Positions 22,839-32,806 of a stretch of 64,000 nucleotides of DNA are shown here, one piece after another. The notes below the pieces were generated by a model. The model did not search any database. It worked only from the letters and a program-made list of their open reading frames with translations, and was not told the origin of the DNA. Origin of the DNA: Scolanthus callimorphus (taxonomy: Eukaryota > Cnidaria > Anthozoa > Actiniaria > Edwardsiidae); NCBI GenBank assembly GCA_033964015.1, contig CM066922.1:26096961-26160960 (forward strand), written 5' to 3'. Made by a program: the position numbers and the translations under genes. Within the stretch, counting starts at the first letter, position 1. Each line of letters starts with the position of its first letter.

Positions 22839-24365
22839 GGATCAGCGGCTCATTTGCACCAACAAGGATGGGGTGAAGGAGTTTGCCCACAACACGCCGG
22901 GCGAGTTTCGTTTTCGTCTCAACGTGCCGTTGACGTTACCCCGCAGCATCGACTACGAGGTGGGATTGGAAATGTTGACCACCCCTTCGATGAAAAAGGT
23001 GGCGGCTTTGCTCCCCGCACAATTGGCGTTTGGCGTGTGGGAACAACAGCCGGTGGACGTGAATGGCGTGGCGTTGACGCGCCAAGGAGACGCGTCGTGG
23101 TCCGAGCGACCGTATGTCGAATACGATTTTACCCACAATTCGACGTATTTGGCGTTTGCAGCACCTTCTCAACGGGCAAAGTTGGTGACGTTGGGGCGCT
23201 TGAATCACATTCATTACGATTCGATGGAGGCGTTGTTGTTCGAGCTGACGGAGAAATTCAATCCCGAATTGCCCAACGTGAACGCGTCGAACAATGGGTT
23301 GCGGTTCAAGCGTGACTCTGCCAACGCCACGTGGCTGGAAGCCTGGATGCCTGTGGGGCATTTCATGCCTAACGACATTGCCACCTGGCTTTACGAGACG
23401 CTTGCCTTGGAGATGCGTCCAGCGGCGTCGCCTCGTCGTTGCGCGTTTGTCAGTGCTTCGTTTCCTTCGAAATTGATCATTGATGTGAACTCGAAAAGCG
23501 TGCTTCGATTGTTGGGGTGGCGCGTGGGCTCCCAAATTGGTCACGCTGTAGTCGATATCTATGGTCGCACTGGAGCCGAAACGTTGACCGCGGCGGCGGA
23601 CATGGATCCGAACACATTTCGAGGGTTTGTCAAGTTTTCGTGGAGCAAAACGTCGCCGCTCAAGATGGAGACGACGGGGGTGCGATGGGTGTTTGGCAGC
23701 GAAACGCTGATGAATTCCGTGTTTGGGTTCCCCTTGGCGCAATTGATGGCCTGCCCCATGATGCTCGAAATTGCGAACGGCGACATCAAGAAGCACCCCA
23801 CGCTCCCCAGCAAATTCCCAGCCACCGCGGATGGCCTGCATCTAAAAAATCCGTACCGCAGCGAGGACGAGTTGACCAAGCAGCGTTATTTTGCGTTGAA
23901 CCCGCAACCGTACGACCCTGCGATGGAGAGCTCGTTGGAAGCGTATCGTCGAGCCGTGGCGGGCGGCCAGCTGGAGTCGTATTCGTCGCGCGTGTTTTTA
24001 CCCTACGGGTTAAGCACGTACACGACCATTTCCAGCCAATTGCCTTGGCAGGATCATTTCGATTACATGTTTTCGCTGATGGGGGATCAAATGCTGGTGT
24101 ACCTGTTCAACCTGGTCGAAGAATCGGTGGTGAGCAATCGGACGTTACCTTTGGCAGGGGTGTTCCCCCTTACCCAGCGTGCGTACCATTACGAAACGAC
24201 GCACCAGCTACCCGTGTACAATACTATAAAACACGGACGACGAGCATTACGGAAGTTCATTTGAAAATAACCAATCAAAGGGGGGAGTCGTTAAACTTTA
24301 ACCCCAACGAAACGACGTCGGTGGTGTTGCACATTCGCCCCAAACTACGCGTGACCGGACTGTGA
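22839..24365 (+). CDS. Minor-capsid/penton-like protein B, frame broken
   Basis: About 510 codons; proposed start at the MDQRLICTNK Met near 22839, aligned to the N-terminus of protein A. Early segment GEFRFRLNVPLTLPRSIDYEVGLEM and late segment SITEVHLKITNQRGESLNF correspond to the same segments of A, but the middle is longer. The end lies in a different frame after a one-base change near 24215-24235. In this sequence a single ORF (22627-24264) fuses the tail of A to B. Tandem duplication of a capsid gene with divergence is the simplest reading. Virion function is inferred from family and from placement before the major capsid gene. Confidence 0.6.
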
Positions 24366-24366
24366 G

Positions 24367-24887
24367 ATGATTAGTACGTTTCAGCTTGGTGGTGGTGGGG
24401 TGGCGAGGTATACAAGGTGCCACGGCCCCCCATGCCCCATCCGATTTACTCGGAGCCGTCCACGATACAACACGGAGGCATTATAGGTGCGCTTCTCCCT
24501 AAACTTGGCATGAGTTTGGTTCGAGGGGTGGGAAAGTTGGTGGCGTCTCGACTGGCCAAAAAAGCGGCCGTGACGTTGGGTAAAGCAGCAGCAGGGTCAG
24601 CTGCGGCGGCCGGGTTAGGTGTCACGCAACGAGTGCTCAAGGGAGACAGTATAAAAGGAGCGGTGAGAAAGGAGGTGGCTAATAACGCCAACAGCTTGCA
24701 AAAAAAGGTCAATCAGGCGTTAACGGGGAAAAAACGCAAAGCCCAACCAGCACAAACAGCGGCGTCAAAGCCTAAAAAAGCAAAAAAACAACCCTCTAGT
24801 AGTAGTAGTAGTAGTAGTAGTAGTAAGAAGAAAAATAAAAATAAGAATAAAAAACCCGTAGTTCACGCGACCACGGTCTTTGATTGA
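24367..24887 (+). CDS. Membrane-active-like basic virion protein
   Basis: The long frame opens at GTG 24417, but an ATG at 24367 in another frame gives a Gly-rich start (MISTFQLGGGG) usual for these proteins, so a frame change near 24410-24420 is likely. Features: GGIIGALLPKLG amphipathic/glycine motif, Ala-rich hydrophobic helix (about residues 50-70 of the 156-codon frame), then Lys/Ser-rich low complexity (ten consecutive Ser) and a lysine-rich tail. Polintons and adenoviruses (protein VI/X) have comparable small basic proteins with a membrane-lytic helix; the role here is inferred. Confidence 0.6.
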
Positions 24888-24899
24888 TTGAGAAACAAC

Positions 24900-26335
24900 A
24901 TGGGGGTCGATCCTAAAGCCGGAGAGGAGGACAATATCGAGGTGATAGAAGAGCCTCCTAGCAAAAAGGCCAAATTTAACGTGGAAGGCGAGCAAGTGGT
25001 GGAAGATCAGCGGGTGGTGGACATGTTCAACACCCCACCCTTAATGAAAACGTTCAAGCACCATGGGTTGTTGAGTTTTCGAAGAATCGAAGGGAGTTCG
25101 GACAATCCGATGACGTGGCGCATCATGCCCAATTCGAGTTGGTTTAACATGAGCAGTTTCCGTTTTATTTTGAACTTAAATTGGTCAAGGCCGACGACAA
25201 CACGAGTCTTCCTGACGACAACACCGTGAGAGTAGCCCCCCTTAATTTCCCCATTGCGGCCATGATTCGAAACTTGTCGTTCAAAATCAACGGGGAAGAA
25301 TTGGAGGATCAGAACAGCTTGTACCCTTACAAGGCGTACCTTCGCGCCTTGTTGGGGTTTGACCGATGGCAGAAAAAGTACCTCAAGGGGACGACCGAGT
25401 GTTGGCTTCAAGACGACATCGACAAGCATGACACCACCACTCTGGACGAAGCTGCACCGGCGGCTGCGGACAATTCGGGGTTTTGGCACAGGCAAAAGAA
25501 ATTTCGTAACGGGTCAAAAGTGCGGCTTTGCCATTACCCATTCATCAACTTGAGAAATTCGGCGCACAATTTTCTACCCGATGGCACGTCGATCGAAATT
25601 GAAATGTACATGAACGAGCCCAAATATTACCTGATGGCCAACAGCGAGGCGGTGGGGGTTCTGTACAAGCTGAAAGTGCTCGACGTGAAGGTCGAGGTGG
25701 AGGCGGTGAAACTCGAGGACGACTTCAAGATCGCGTTTGAAGAGATGGTGTGGAAAAAAGGCATGAAGGCCCAGTTTCCCTACATTGACACGGAAGTGCA
25801 GACGCGGGTCATGCAGGCGCAGCAATCGGAGTTCTTTTTTGGCGATTTGTTCACTGGGAAGATGCCGCGACGCATGTACGTGTGCTTCATCGAGCAAAAC
25901 GGGTTTACAGGGCGCTTTGCTAGCAACATGTGGAAGATGGTGGTCCCGCCCAATTTGTCCGAGTTCGAGGTGTTGGTGGATAATGGGGCTTTTCCGAGAC
26001 CCAAGGTGACGTTTCTCAACGCCGACGATTATGCCGAGTTGTACGAGGTGTCGATCACGTCCATGGCTCGAGGGCGTCACGAATTTGCACCCCCGCCGCC
26101 GATCAGCCTGAACGAGTTTAACAACGGCTACGGGGTCATTTGCTGGGACTTTATGCCCAACAACGGGGGTGGTGGTAAAGACGAGTACCTGACCCTGGAC
26201 CAGCAAGGCAAGGTGGATTTGAAGTTGCGCTTATCGGCGAATTTGGTGGCCAATCACTACGTGGTGATTTTGTGGGAGACGGCCAAAACTATTAAAATGG
26301 ATTGTAATCGTTTGGTGCGTGACGAAGAGCTGTAA
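24900..26335 (+). CDS. Double-jelly-roll major capsid protein, frame broken
   Basis: ATG at 24900. The first 95 or so codons end in a frame change near 25150-25165 (a T run); the rest (from about 25170 to 26335) is one open frame. Recognisable blocks: APLNFPIAAMIRNLSFKING (N-terminal jelly roll), QSEFFFGDLFTGKMPRRMYV and GFTGRFASNMW (second jelly roll region), LNEFNNGYGVICWDF and a C-terminal LRLSANLVANHYVVILWE. These follow the pattern of Polinton major capsid proteins. About 478 codons, usual size. Forms the hexon-like shell by family analogy. It is followed within 3 bases by the protease gene. Confidence 0.9.
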
Positions 26336-26337
26336 TA

Positions 26338-26911
26338 ATGACATCATCACCAGGGGGTACGAGTAACGTGCTTCTTCAGTCGTTGTTGCATCGCAACCCC
26401 ATCACGCGTGGTCACGTGCGTGGCGTAGTGGCGGCAGATCGCTTACCGGTGGGGTTATTAAAGCGACGGCGCAATCAAGGCTTGATTGTAAACACGGATC
26501 CGCACGGTCAACCAGGGACGCATTGGGTGGCCCTGTGGCGTCCTGCTCGAGGACCGGTCGAATTTTTTGACAGTTATGGCGGCAGACCGGAAGACTATCA
26601 TCCTCATTGGTTGTACTACATACAAAAGACGTTAAAGAGTCCTAGCGTAGAAACGAACGGAAACCAACTTCAGCAAGAGACCACGACCGTGTGTGGTCAT
26701 TATTGTCTCATGTTTTTTGTATTTTCGGTGTCGAGGACGCACCATGCGGGAGTTTGTGCGCTTGTTCGACGCCAAACGGCTGGCTCAAAACGATATAAAA
26801 GTTTGTCGTTTGACGTGCACGGCATTTGGCGAGTTTGTGGAAACGCCTGCCGAAATGCGAAAGGTGTGCAGTCGTCAAACCAATCGTTGTAAAACATCAT
26901 CATGTCCATGA
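26338..26911 (+). CDS. Adenain-like cysteine protease, frame broken
   Basis: Starts ATG 26338. Catalytic set as in adenoviral proteases: H62 (GTHWVAL), D78 (FFDSYGG), Gln at 112-113 and C123 (VCGHYC). A frame change near 26710-26730 (T-rich) moves the C-terminal part (REFVRLFDAKRL onward) to another frame that ends at 26911, overlapping the ATPase start. The catalytic residues all precede the break. Family role: matures capsid and core proteins in the virion. Confidence 0.9.
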
Positions 26912-27624
26912 AAAACACCTACGCACCTCGTCTGAAAAACCCTTGCACCATTATGGTGGTGGGACCGACGGGGTGCGGCAAAACCGAATTTGTGATTAAA
27001 ATGATTCTGGAACGTCAAGATTTGTTTGAAAAGCCTATCGACGAAATTGATTTTCATTATTCGCAATGGCAAGACAAGTACAGCGACTTGCAGCGTCGCT
27101 GTAACGCTGTGAAAATGATCGAAGGCATCGAGACGACGCGCATGCAACAATCGGACGACGAAGCAGACGACGAGAAAAAAGAGCATGAGCAATCGGGCGG
27201 CGGCGGCGGCGGTCCAAAGCAGGTGATGGTGGTGTTTGACGATCTCATGTCGGAGGTGAGTTCGAACACGGAGGTGGAAAAAATGTTCACCAAAGGCAGT
27301 CACCACCTGAACATCACGGTGGTGGTGATCACTCAAAACCTGTTTTACGGCGGACCGAAGTCGCGGACGAACAGCATCAACACGCATTACTATTTTTTGT
27401 TCAACAACCCGCGCGACCAACGTCAGCCCGACATCCTATTTAGTCAAGCGTTTCCCGGGCAAACCAAAGCAGCGCACGAAGCGTTTGCCCACGCCACATC
27501 TCAAGACCCCGAGCGATTGTTCATGTTGGATTTTTCGCCGCATTCGGCGCCCGAGTTGAGACAGCGATCGAACATTTTGCCGAGCACGCGTCAGTGGCAA
27601 ACCATTTACCTGAGCAAAGCATGA
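26902..27624 (+). CDS. FtsK/HerA-type packaging ATPase (A32-like)
   Basis: 240 codons, intact. Walker A GPTGCGKT at residues 21-28, Walker B VMVVFDD at 108-114, ITQN sensor-like motif (VVITQNLFYGG) near 148. Size and motif spacing match Polinton packaging ATPases, with a Gly/acidic low-complexity insert (residues about 85-104) before Walker B. It overlaps the protease end and the next gene start, so the late block is tightly packed. Role by family: ATP-driven packaging of genome into preformed capsid. Confidence 0.95.
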   Translation: MSMKNTYAPRLKNPCTIMVVGPTGCGKTEFVIKMILERQDLFEKPIDEIDFHYSQWQDKYSDLQRRCNAVKMIEGIETTRMQQSDDEADDEKKEHEQSGGGGGGPKQVMVVFDDLMSEVSSNTEVEKMFTKGSHHLNITVVVITQNLFYGGPKSRTNSINTHYYFLFNNPRDQRQPDILFSQAFPGQTKAAHEAFAHATSQDPERLFMLDFSPHSAPELRQRSNILPSTRQWQTIYLSKA

Positions 27625-28478
27625 GCGACAGCAGCAGCAGCAGCAGCAGCCGCAACATCACGCGTGCCTTGGCGGAGCTGCGCGAGCTGGCGAGTCAACT
27701 TGACCAACCACCACCAAGTCGTCGTCGCCTAGACTCCCCAGACCCCACCCACATGATCAACCCTCTCGATCAAGTGTTGCTTGGCGGCGACGACGACGAG
27801 GCTGCCACGTCGTTGGCGAGCACGGCGGCGGTGTTGCAAGCTGTTCGAGAAGTGGTGGACGAAAATCCTGGTCTGTTTTTGAACGTCACGGATCCCCAAC
27901 AACAACAACAAATGTCGTCTTTACCACCACCACCACCAGCAGCAGGTCCATCGACGTTAACGCAACAGCACGTCAACACCATCTCACCTGTCCAACCGCC
28001 GGCGTCGGCCGTGGCGTTACCAAGCCGTTCGGGATTCGTGGGCACGTCTCGCGTCGACGCCGCCGCACCACCACCCGCAGCACCAGGACCCACCACCACC
28101 GGCAACAACAACAGGTTTGACAACGGACAAAACCAACACCAGCCGCCGCCGGACGACTACGCGGAATTCGCGCGTCAGTTTGCCGAACAGCACGGAGCGT
28201 ACAACACGTCCACGTTGCGAACGCCGTTGAGCGACGGCGACCACCAAACCACCACCCTGACCAAAACCACGACGACGGTGCGCAAGGGCCAACGGCCGGT
28301 CGTGCAACGCGAGTCGTTCAGTTCGTCGACGCCCGCGAGCGAGGCAAACGCCGCGGCGGAGCCGCGGCGCCCCCGGGCTGCAAGGGCGCGTCGAACGCGT
28401 CGTCGCGGTGGGCCCAATATAAGGAGGGTGCGTGCACGAAGGAGAATTCCTGAATCGCCGAGTGGATCGTCGTCGTGA
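27621..28478 (+). CDS. Disordered Pro/Ser-rich protein with Arg tail
   Basis: About 285 codons from the ATG at 27621, which overlaps the ATPase stop; an upstream in-frame ATG at 27594 is less likely. Ser run at the N-terminus, Gln and Pro runs in the middle, and a C-terminal 45 residues rich in Arg (RRPRAARARRTRRRGG). No fold is expected for most of its length. A DNA-condensing virion core role is plausible from the basic tail and its place among late genes, but unproven. Confidence 0.6.
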   Translation: MSDSSSSSSSRNITRALAELRELASQLDQPPPSRRRLDSPDPTHMINPLDQVLLGGDDDEAATSLASTAAVLQAVREVVDENPGLFLNVTDPQQQQQMSSLPPPPPAAGPSTLTQQHVNTISPVQPPASAVALPSRSGFVGTSRVDAAAPPPAAPGPTTTGNNNRFDNGQNQHQPPPDDYAEFARQFAEQHGAYNTSTLRTPLSDGDHQTTTLTKTTTTVRKGQRPVVQRESFSSSTPASEANAAAEPRRPRAARARRTRRRGGPNIRRVRARRRIPESPSGSSS

Positions 28479-28711
28479 TGATGAAAAAGCGTCGTCGTTT
28501 GAAACAGCGTCGATTGCGTAAAGTGGCGCGCCATAATTTGATGATGCCGTACGTGACCATGCAAATGATGCATGGGAGGGGTGGGTTTGGTTTTAAGCGT
28601 CTGGGCTTGATTTACGTGGGTGGTGATGGTTTTAACCCTCGCCGCGCGCTCGTCAAGCTGCCGTTAACGCCCACGGCACCGCCGCCGCCACGACTTCGTT
28701 GGAGAGTATAA
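28475..28711 (+). CDS. Small basic core-like protein
   Basis: 78 codons, ATG overlapping the previous stop (ATGATG at 28475). N-terminal KKRRRLKQRRLRK cluster, Met-rich centre, glycine/aromatic segment and a Pro-Arg end. Similar in style to adenoviral core peptides but with no detectable identity. GAGTATAAATAAAG just before its stop may serve as a promoter for the next gene. Confidence 0.55.
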   Translation: MMMKKRRRLKQRRLRKVARHNLMMPYVTMQMMHGRGGFGFKRLGLIYVGGDGFNPRRALVKLPLTPTAPPPPRLRWRV

Positions 28712-28748
28712 ATAAAGAGTGGTGGCGTGTTTTTTAAAAAGAAAAAAA

Positions 28749-29009
28749 ATGATACGTCGACGAGGCAGGCCGGGCAAGCAATTGCCCGTGTCGTTTACGG
28801 CGGCTTCGGCGAGAAAACCCTATGGACCGGCGTTTATTCGTTACGATGGGTACGAGGACAAATTGAAAGGGCGCGGCGATGCGCTGTTTCACGGCGGTCA
28901 AATTGGCAACGTGGTCACGTTGGCGGGTCAACGCTATTTAATGATGAACCGATTTAACGAACGCGCCACACGATTCAAGAAGAAGAAGCGTCGTCGTCGT
29001 CGTCGATAA
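28749..29009 (+). CDS. Small basic protein
   Basis: About 86 codons from ATG 28749. Basic N-terminus (RRRGRPGK), a folded-looking middle (PYGPAFIRYDGYEDKL) and a terminal run of Lys then Arg (KKKKRRRRRR). TATAAATAAAG lies 35-45 bases upstream. Core or nucleic-acid-binding role inferred from charge only. Confidence 0.55.
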   Translation: MIRRRGRPGKQLPVSFTAASARKPYGPAFIRYDGYEDKLKGRGDALFHGGQIGNVVTLAGQRYLMMNRFNERATRFKKKKRRRRRR

Positions 29010-29012
29010 AGA

Positions 29013-29473
29013 GATGGGGTCTCGATTGTTTCGCAACAAATTGCTTTTCCAAGCGCTTCAAGAAAAAGCGTTGGTGCCCAACGTGGTGAATCAATTAGGA
29101 AAACGCGAAGTGGATGCGTTGAGCGAAACGATTCACAATGCCATTTATCAGAACACCCGTTGGACGAGGAGGTGAAGAACAAATTGATGCCTTTTAAAAA
29201 GCGGCTAAAAACGATTATAAGTAAGCGCACGTTACGAGCCAATCGTCACAAAGCGTTACGATCACGCGATCCACGCTTTCACGAGGTGATTAGCGACATA
29301 GTCAAAGCAACGCTACGTCATCACGTCCCACGCCGCAGCGCTAGCAAAAAGCAGAAACCCAAAAAAAAAATCTGCTGAGTCCGGAAGAACAAAAAGAAGA
29401 ACACTTAGTGGTGGAATTGCCCGAACAACAGGATAAAAAGGACTCGTCGGAGGAGGGTGAGCATGAAATATAA
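29013..29473 (+). CDS. Basic-to-acidic unknown protein, frame broken
   Basis: ATG 29013. Two frame changes are likely: near 29155-29165, and at the A run 29361-29370. After the second, an acidic Glu/Gln-rich tail stays open to a stop at 29473, which overlaps the next gene's ATG at 29463. The N-terminal part is helical and mixed-charge, the centre is Lys/Arg/His-rich. No family known. Confidence 0.45.
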
Positions 29474-29511
29474 TAAACTGGCGTATTTGATTCCCGTGGA
29501 ACGTGCACCCT

Positions 29512-29542
<31 letters not shown>

Positions 29543-30197
29543 TCCGCAGGAAGAACAACAAGAAGGAGGCATGAATCCGTTAAACGTGCAACGCATTAAT
29601 CAATTGAAGCAAATTCAAACGGTGGAAAATCAAAGCCCTTTTACGGAACCGTTGTTGGAAAAAGCCAAATGGGTCAATCACACGTTGGGCAGCAAGCATC
29701 AATGGACGCCCGACATTCTGGCTAAATTAACGTCCAAAGCCATTGCCAATTATGCGTTATTGCTGCAACAAGCGCGCGACTATCGCAAAGCGCAAACGTT
29801 GGACACCACGGCGAATGGTAATAGCCGTTTGGATCGGACGTCGTCGTCGGCGTTGGGTTTGTCGTCGGCCCCCACGCCACCGTCCGCTCTACCCGGCACC
29901 ACAACCAAAACACGCAAATCATTGCTGGCTACCCCGTCTTCCTCCAAATTAACCTCCGAAGTGCAAAGACAATTGGCCAAGGCGTATACAAGGTCAACCC
30001 CTTCTGCCTCGCACGAAAAAGCAGCCAAAAAATCGTTGGCCATGTTGAAAAAGATCGACACGGCCTTGACATGGACTCCTGCCGTGACGCGCAGCAAAAC
30101 GCACAAGAAACAAGATGGGAAAGGAGGACTGACTCGTTGGTCACGCGTTGCTTTAAAAAAAAAAAATACGCATGTCATTTTCAAATTTAAAATTTAA
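29463..30197 (+). CDS. Unknown protein with Ala run
   Basis: About 244 codons, ATG 29463. A run of about nine Ala encoded by GCT repeats (29511-29540) follows a short N-terminus; then a helical region (about 40-110) and a Ser/Thr/Pro-rich basic C-terminal half. The last 15 codons after the A run at 30156-30167 may be out of frame. It is the last plus-strand gene of the core block and converges with minus-strand genes at about 30200. Confidence 0.5.
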
Positions 30198-30682
30198 TAA
30201 ATTTTTTTTATTATCACACTCTTTTTTACATTTTTTTCTTACGAGATGCATAGCGCATCGAGGCGATCAGATCGCAAGCCTCTTGCAAAGGCTTGTTGCT
30301 TTTCGCATGAAAAGTCTTGGTGTTTTTGTGCATTTCCTTGAACAGCGGACCCACGTTCTCGGTGTAGCCAAACTTGTCTTGCACGGGTGACACGAGCATG
30401 TCGATCACCTTGTTGAGGCTCGGCAACATCTCGTTGCTAGCAAACGCTTTGAGCCGAATCAGACAGTCGAGATAATTGTGATGCACGTGTGCAAAATCCG
30501 ACATGAGCATCGCGATCGGTGGATGACCACCTTCTTCTGTTTCTTGAAATAGCGCCTTCTTCTTAAAAATCAAAGGTGAGCAAACAGCAATGTGTTTCTG
30601 GATCCCTTCGGGATGCCTTGGTTTGAGGTAATGCAATGTAAAAGAAGGAAAAACCAACACAGAAACGCAAGATTTGCCAACG

Positions 30683-30712
30683 TTTCGGACCTTTATTTCG
30701 GTCCTTCTTCAG
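30683..30712 (-). ncRNA. Hammerhead-like ribozyme core
   Basis: Minus strand reads CTGAAGA, a stem AGGACC / GGTCC around GAAATAAA, then GAAAC: the conserved CUGANGA-stem II-GAAA core of hammerheads, known in PLE terminal repeats. Stems I and III could not be fixed by eye. Confidence 0.45.
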
Positions 30713-30829
30713 GGCGACTAAAACCGTTACAGAAATCACGTATATATACACAAATGCGCGCGCGCACAAGGTTGCGCGCGACACAAACAAGATAGAGAAT
30801 ACGGGATAATAAAAGGGCTGAGTTCTAGA

Positions 30830-31592
30830 GTCCTCTCTGATATTCAGGCCATTTGGGACCATGGTTTTCAGTGTGTCCATCCAATAGCCCTCAACACCTG
30901 TGAGGTCTCTAGAGTTAGTAACCCGCTTGATGCATTTAATCTTCAGATCTTCTAGATTGTGTCCCGCGTTGCTTGTGTTGAAATGAGCAGCGACGGGGTT
31001 GGTATCCGCATATTTAACCCAGTTCTTAATAGTGCACTTATGTGTGCGAAAGCGTGCGTGTAGAGAGCAGCTCGTTTCCCCAACGTACTGCTTTTCGCAT
31101 CTCTGGCAGGTAATGAGGTACACAACGTTCTTCGTTTTGCAGTTGAGCTGGCTATTGATGTTATACTCTTTGCCGGTAGTGGTGCTGGAGAACGTGGCGC
31201 TCACATCCACATATGCACATGTTCCACACCTTTTGTCGCCGCACAGCTTCATGCCTCGCTCGGTTTCTAATGTCTCGGATGCCGGTAAGCGAGCTCGCAC
31301 CAGGTGGTCCCTCAGGTTGGGTGGGCGCCTGAATGCTACCATAGGTGGTTCTTGTAGCGCTGCGCGTATCCTGTCAGAGATGCAGGCGATGGGAAATGCG
31401 TCTCTGACAATTCTTGGGGCGTTACGTAGGAGTGGATGGTACGTCATGACTAGCGGAACTCTGTTGTTGTTACGCTGACGAGACCGCACCTGGGAACATC
31501 GGAACGACGGTTCTGTGAGACTCGTGCGATGCTCTGCAGTACAAGATCTTGTTTGTACCCTCTTGAAACTTGTACTGCAGAGCATACAAGTA
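30830..31592 (-). pseudogene. PLE GIY-YIG endonuclease, truncated
   Basis: Minus strand. It starts mid-protein: RRPPNLRDHLVRARLP marks the end of the RT region, then a Cys-containing linker (CGDKRCGTC) and GIY-YIG motifs VVYLIT ... YVGET with Arg (LHARFRTH) and Glu (GVEGYW) positions of the family. One base fewer near 30830 than the plus copy changes the end. No RT domain, so not autonomous. Confidence 0.8.
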
Positions 31593-32205
31593 ACGCCCCC
31601 TACGTAACGCCCCAATAATTGTCAGAGACGCATTTCCCATCGCCTGCATCTCTGACAGGATACGCGCAGCGCTACAAGAACCACCTATGGTAGCATTCAG
31701 GCGCCCACCCAACCTGAGGGACCACCTGGTGCGAGCTCGCTTACCGGCATCCGAGACATTAGAAACCGAGCGAGGCATGAAGCTGTGCGGCGACAAAAGG
31801 TGTGGAACATGTGCATATGTGGATGTGAGCGCCACGTTCTCCAGCACCACTACCGGCAAAGAGTATAACATCAATAGCCAGCTCAACTGCAAAACGAAGA
31901 ACGTTGTGTACCTCATTACCTGCCAGAGATGCGAAAAGCAGTACGTTGGGGAAACGAGCTGCTCTCTACACGCACGCTTTCGCACACATAAGTGCACTAT
32001 TAAGAACTGGGTTAAATATGCGGATACCAACCCCGTCGCTGCTCATTTCAACACAAGCAACGCGGGACACAATCTAGAAGATCTGAAGATTAAATGCATC
32101 AAGCGGGTTACTAACTCTAGAGACCTCACAGGTGTTGAGGGCTATTGGATGGACACACTGAAAACCATGGTCCCAAATGGCCTGAATATCAGAGAGGAAC
32201 TCTAG
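31593..32205 (+). pseudogene. PLE GIY-YIG endonuclease, truncated
   Basis: Plus-strand mirror of the preceding copy; the nuclease part is open to a stop at 32205 (ending NIREEL). It lacks the RT domain and a native start; the ATG at 31687 is internal. Near-identity with the minus copy says the two arrived together or very recently. Confidence 0.8.
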
Positions 32206-32317
32206 AACTCAGCCCTTTTATTATCCCGTATTCTCTATCTTGTTTGTGTCGCGCGCAACCTTGTGCGCGCGCGCATTTGTGTATATATACGTGATTTCTG
32301 TAACGGTTTTAGTCGCC

Positions 32318-32347
32318 CTGAAGAAGGACCGAAATAAAGGTCCGAAA
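32318..32347 (+). ncRNA. Hammerhead-like ribozyme core
   Basis: The same core as at 30683-30712, in the plus-strand PLE copy. Its conservation in both copies at the same distance from the 3' end fits a functional terminal-repeat element. Confidence 0.45.
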
Positions 32348-32806
32348 CGTTGGCAAATCTTGCGTTTCTGTGTTGGTTTTTCCTTCTTTTACATTGAAAT
32401 AGCGCCTCAAACGGGTGAAACCCCATCTGTGGTGGTGGTGGTGGTGGTGGTGGTGGTGGTGGTGGTGGTGGTGGCGGCGGCACCGCAGCCATGCCGCCTT
32501 GACCGTTTAACAGAAATTCCGTCGGTGGCGCCTGGTCGTTTAGCAAAAATTCCCACAAGGGATCTTTTTTTTCCTCCATCACAACAGTCGTCGTCTCCGG
32601 TGGTTTAGGTTTAGGTTTCTTTTTCTTTTTCTTTTTGTTGGGTTCTTCGTCGTCGAGCGGCAGCATTTGGACAAGTCCTTGGTGGCCACAGGACATTTTC
32701 GTTTTTTCGATTCCTCGTTGTTGTTGTTGAGAGGAGGAGGGCTAGTAGCCGTTACAGGTACGTCGCACATCATTTCTAGGGTTGTGATTTAAACGAGGTA
32801 ACCGGT

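Larger units (their letters stand above)
30558..32393. mobile_element. Head-to-head pair of truncated Penelope-like copies
   Basis: 1,836 bases flanked by TTGAAATAGCGCCT on both sides (14-bp duplication). The left half codes on the minus strand, the right half on the plus strand, meeting at about 31590; the two are nearly identical over about 750 bases. Both carry only the PLE C-terminus with the GIY-YIG nuclease (VVYLITCQRCEKQYVGETS). Both are 5'-truncated. Head-to-head partial copies are a known PLE insertion form. The left copy also has an extra tail of about 80 bases (30558-30637) absent from the right. Confidence 0.9.
30226..32773 (-). pseudogene. Polinton gene split by Penelope insertion
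   Basis: The C-terminal part is 30226-30543 (KEMHKNTKTFH, ending in RKKKM) and the N-terminal part 32408-32773. The sequence duplicated at the insertion (30544-30557, 32394-32407) keeps the frame when counted once. The N-terminal part has Lys-rich KKKKKKKPKPK, a repeated EFLLN motif and a proline run of about 17 encoded by a GGT/GGC repeat. A further one-base change near 32670-32690 separates ATG 32773 from this frame. Function unknown; helical C-terminal half. The insertion makes it a true pseudogene even if the small indel is an error. Confidence 0.7.

Noticed and set aside
30999..32030. Two long antisense ORFs (30999-31478 plus; 31470-32030 minus) with identical first parts
   Set aside because: They are antisense shadows of the two inverted PLE nuclease copies, not genes.
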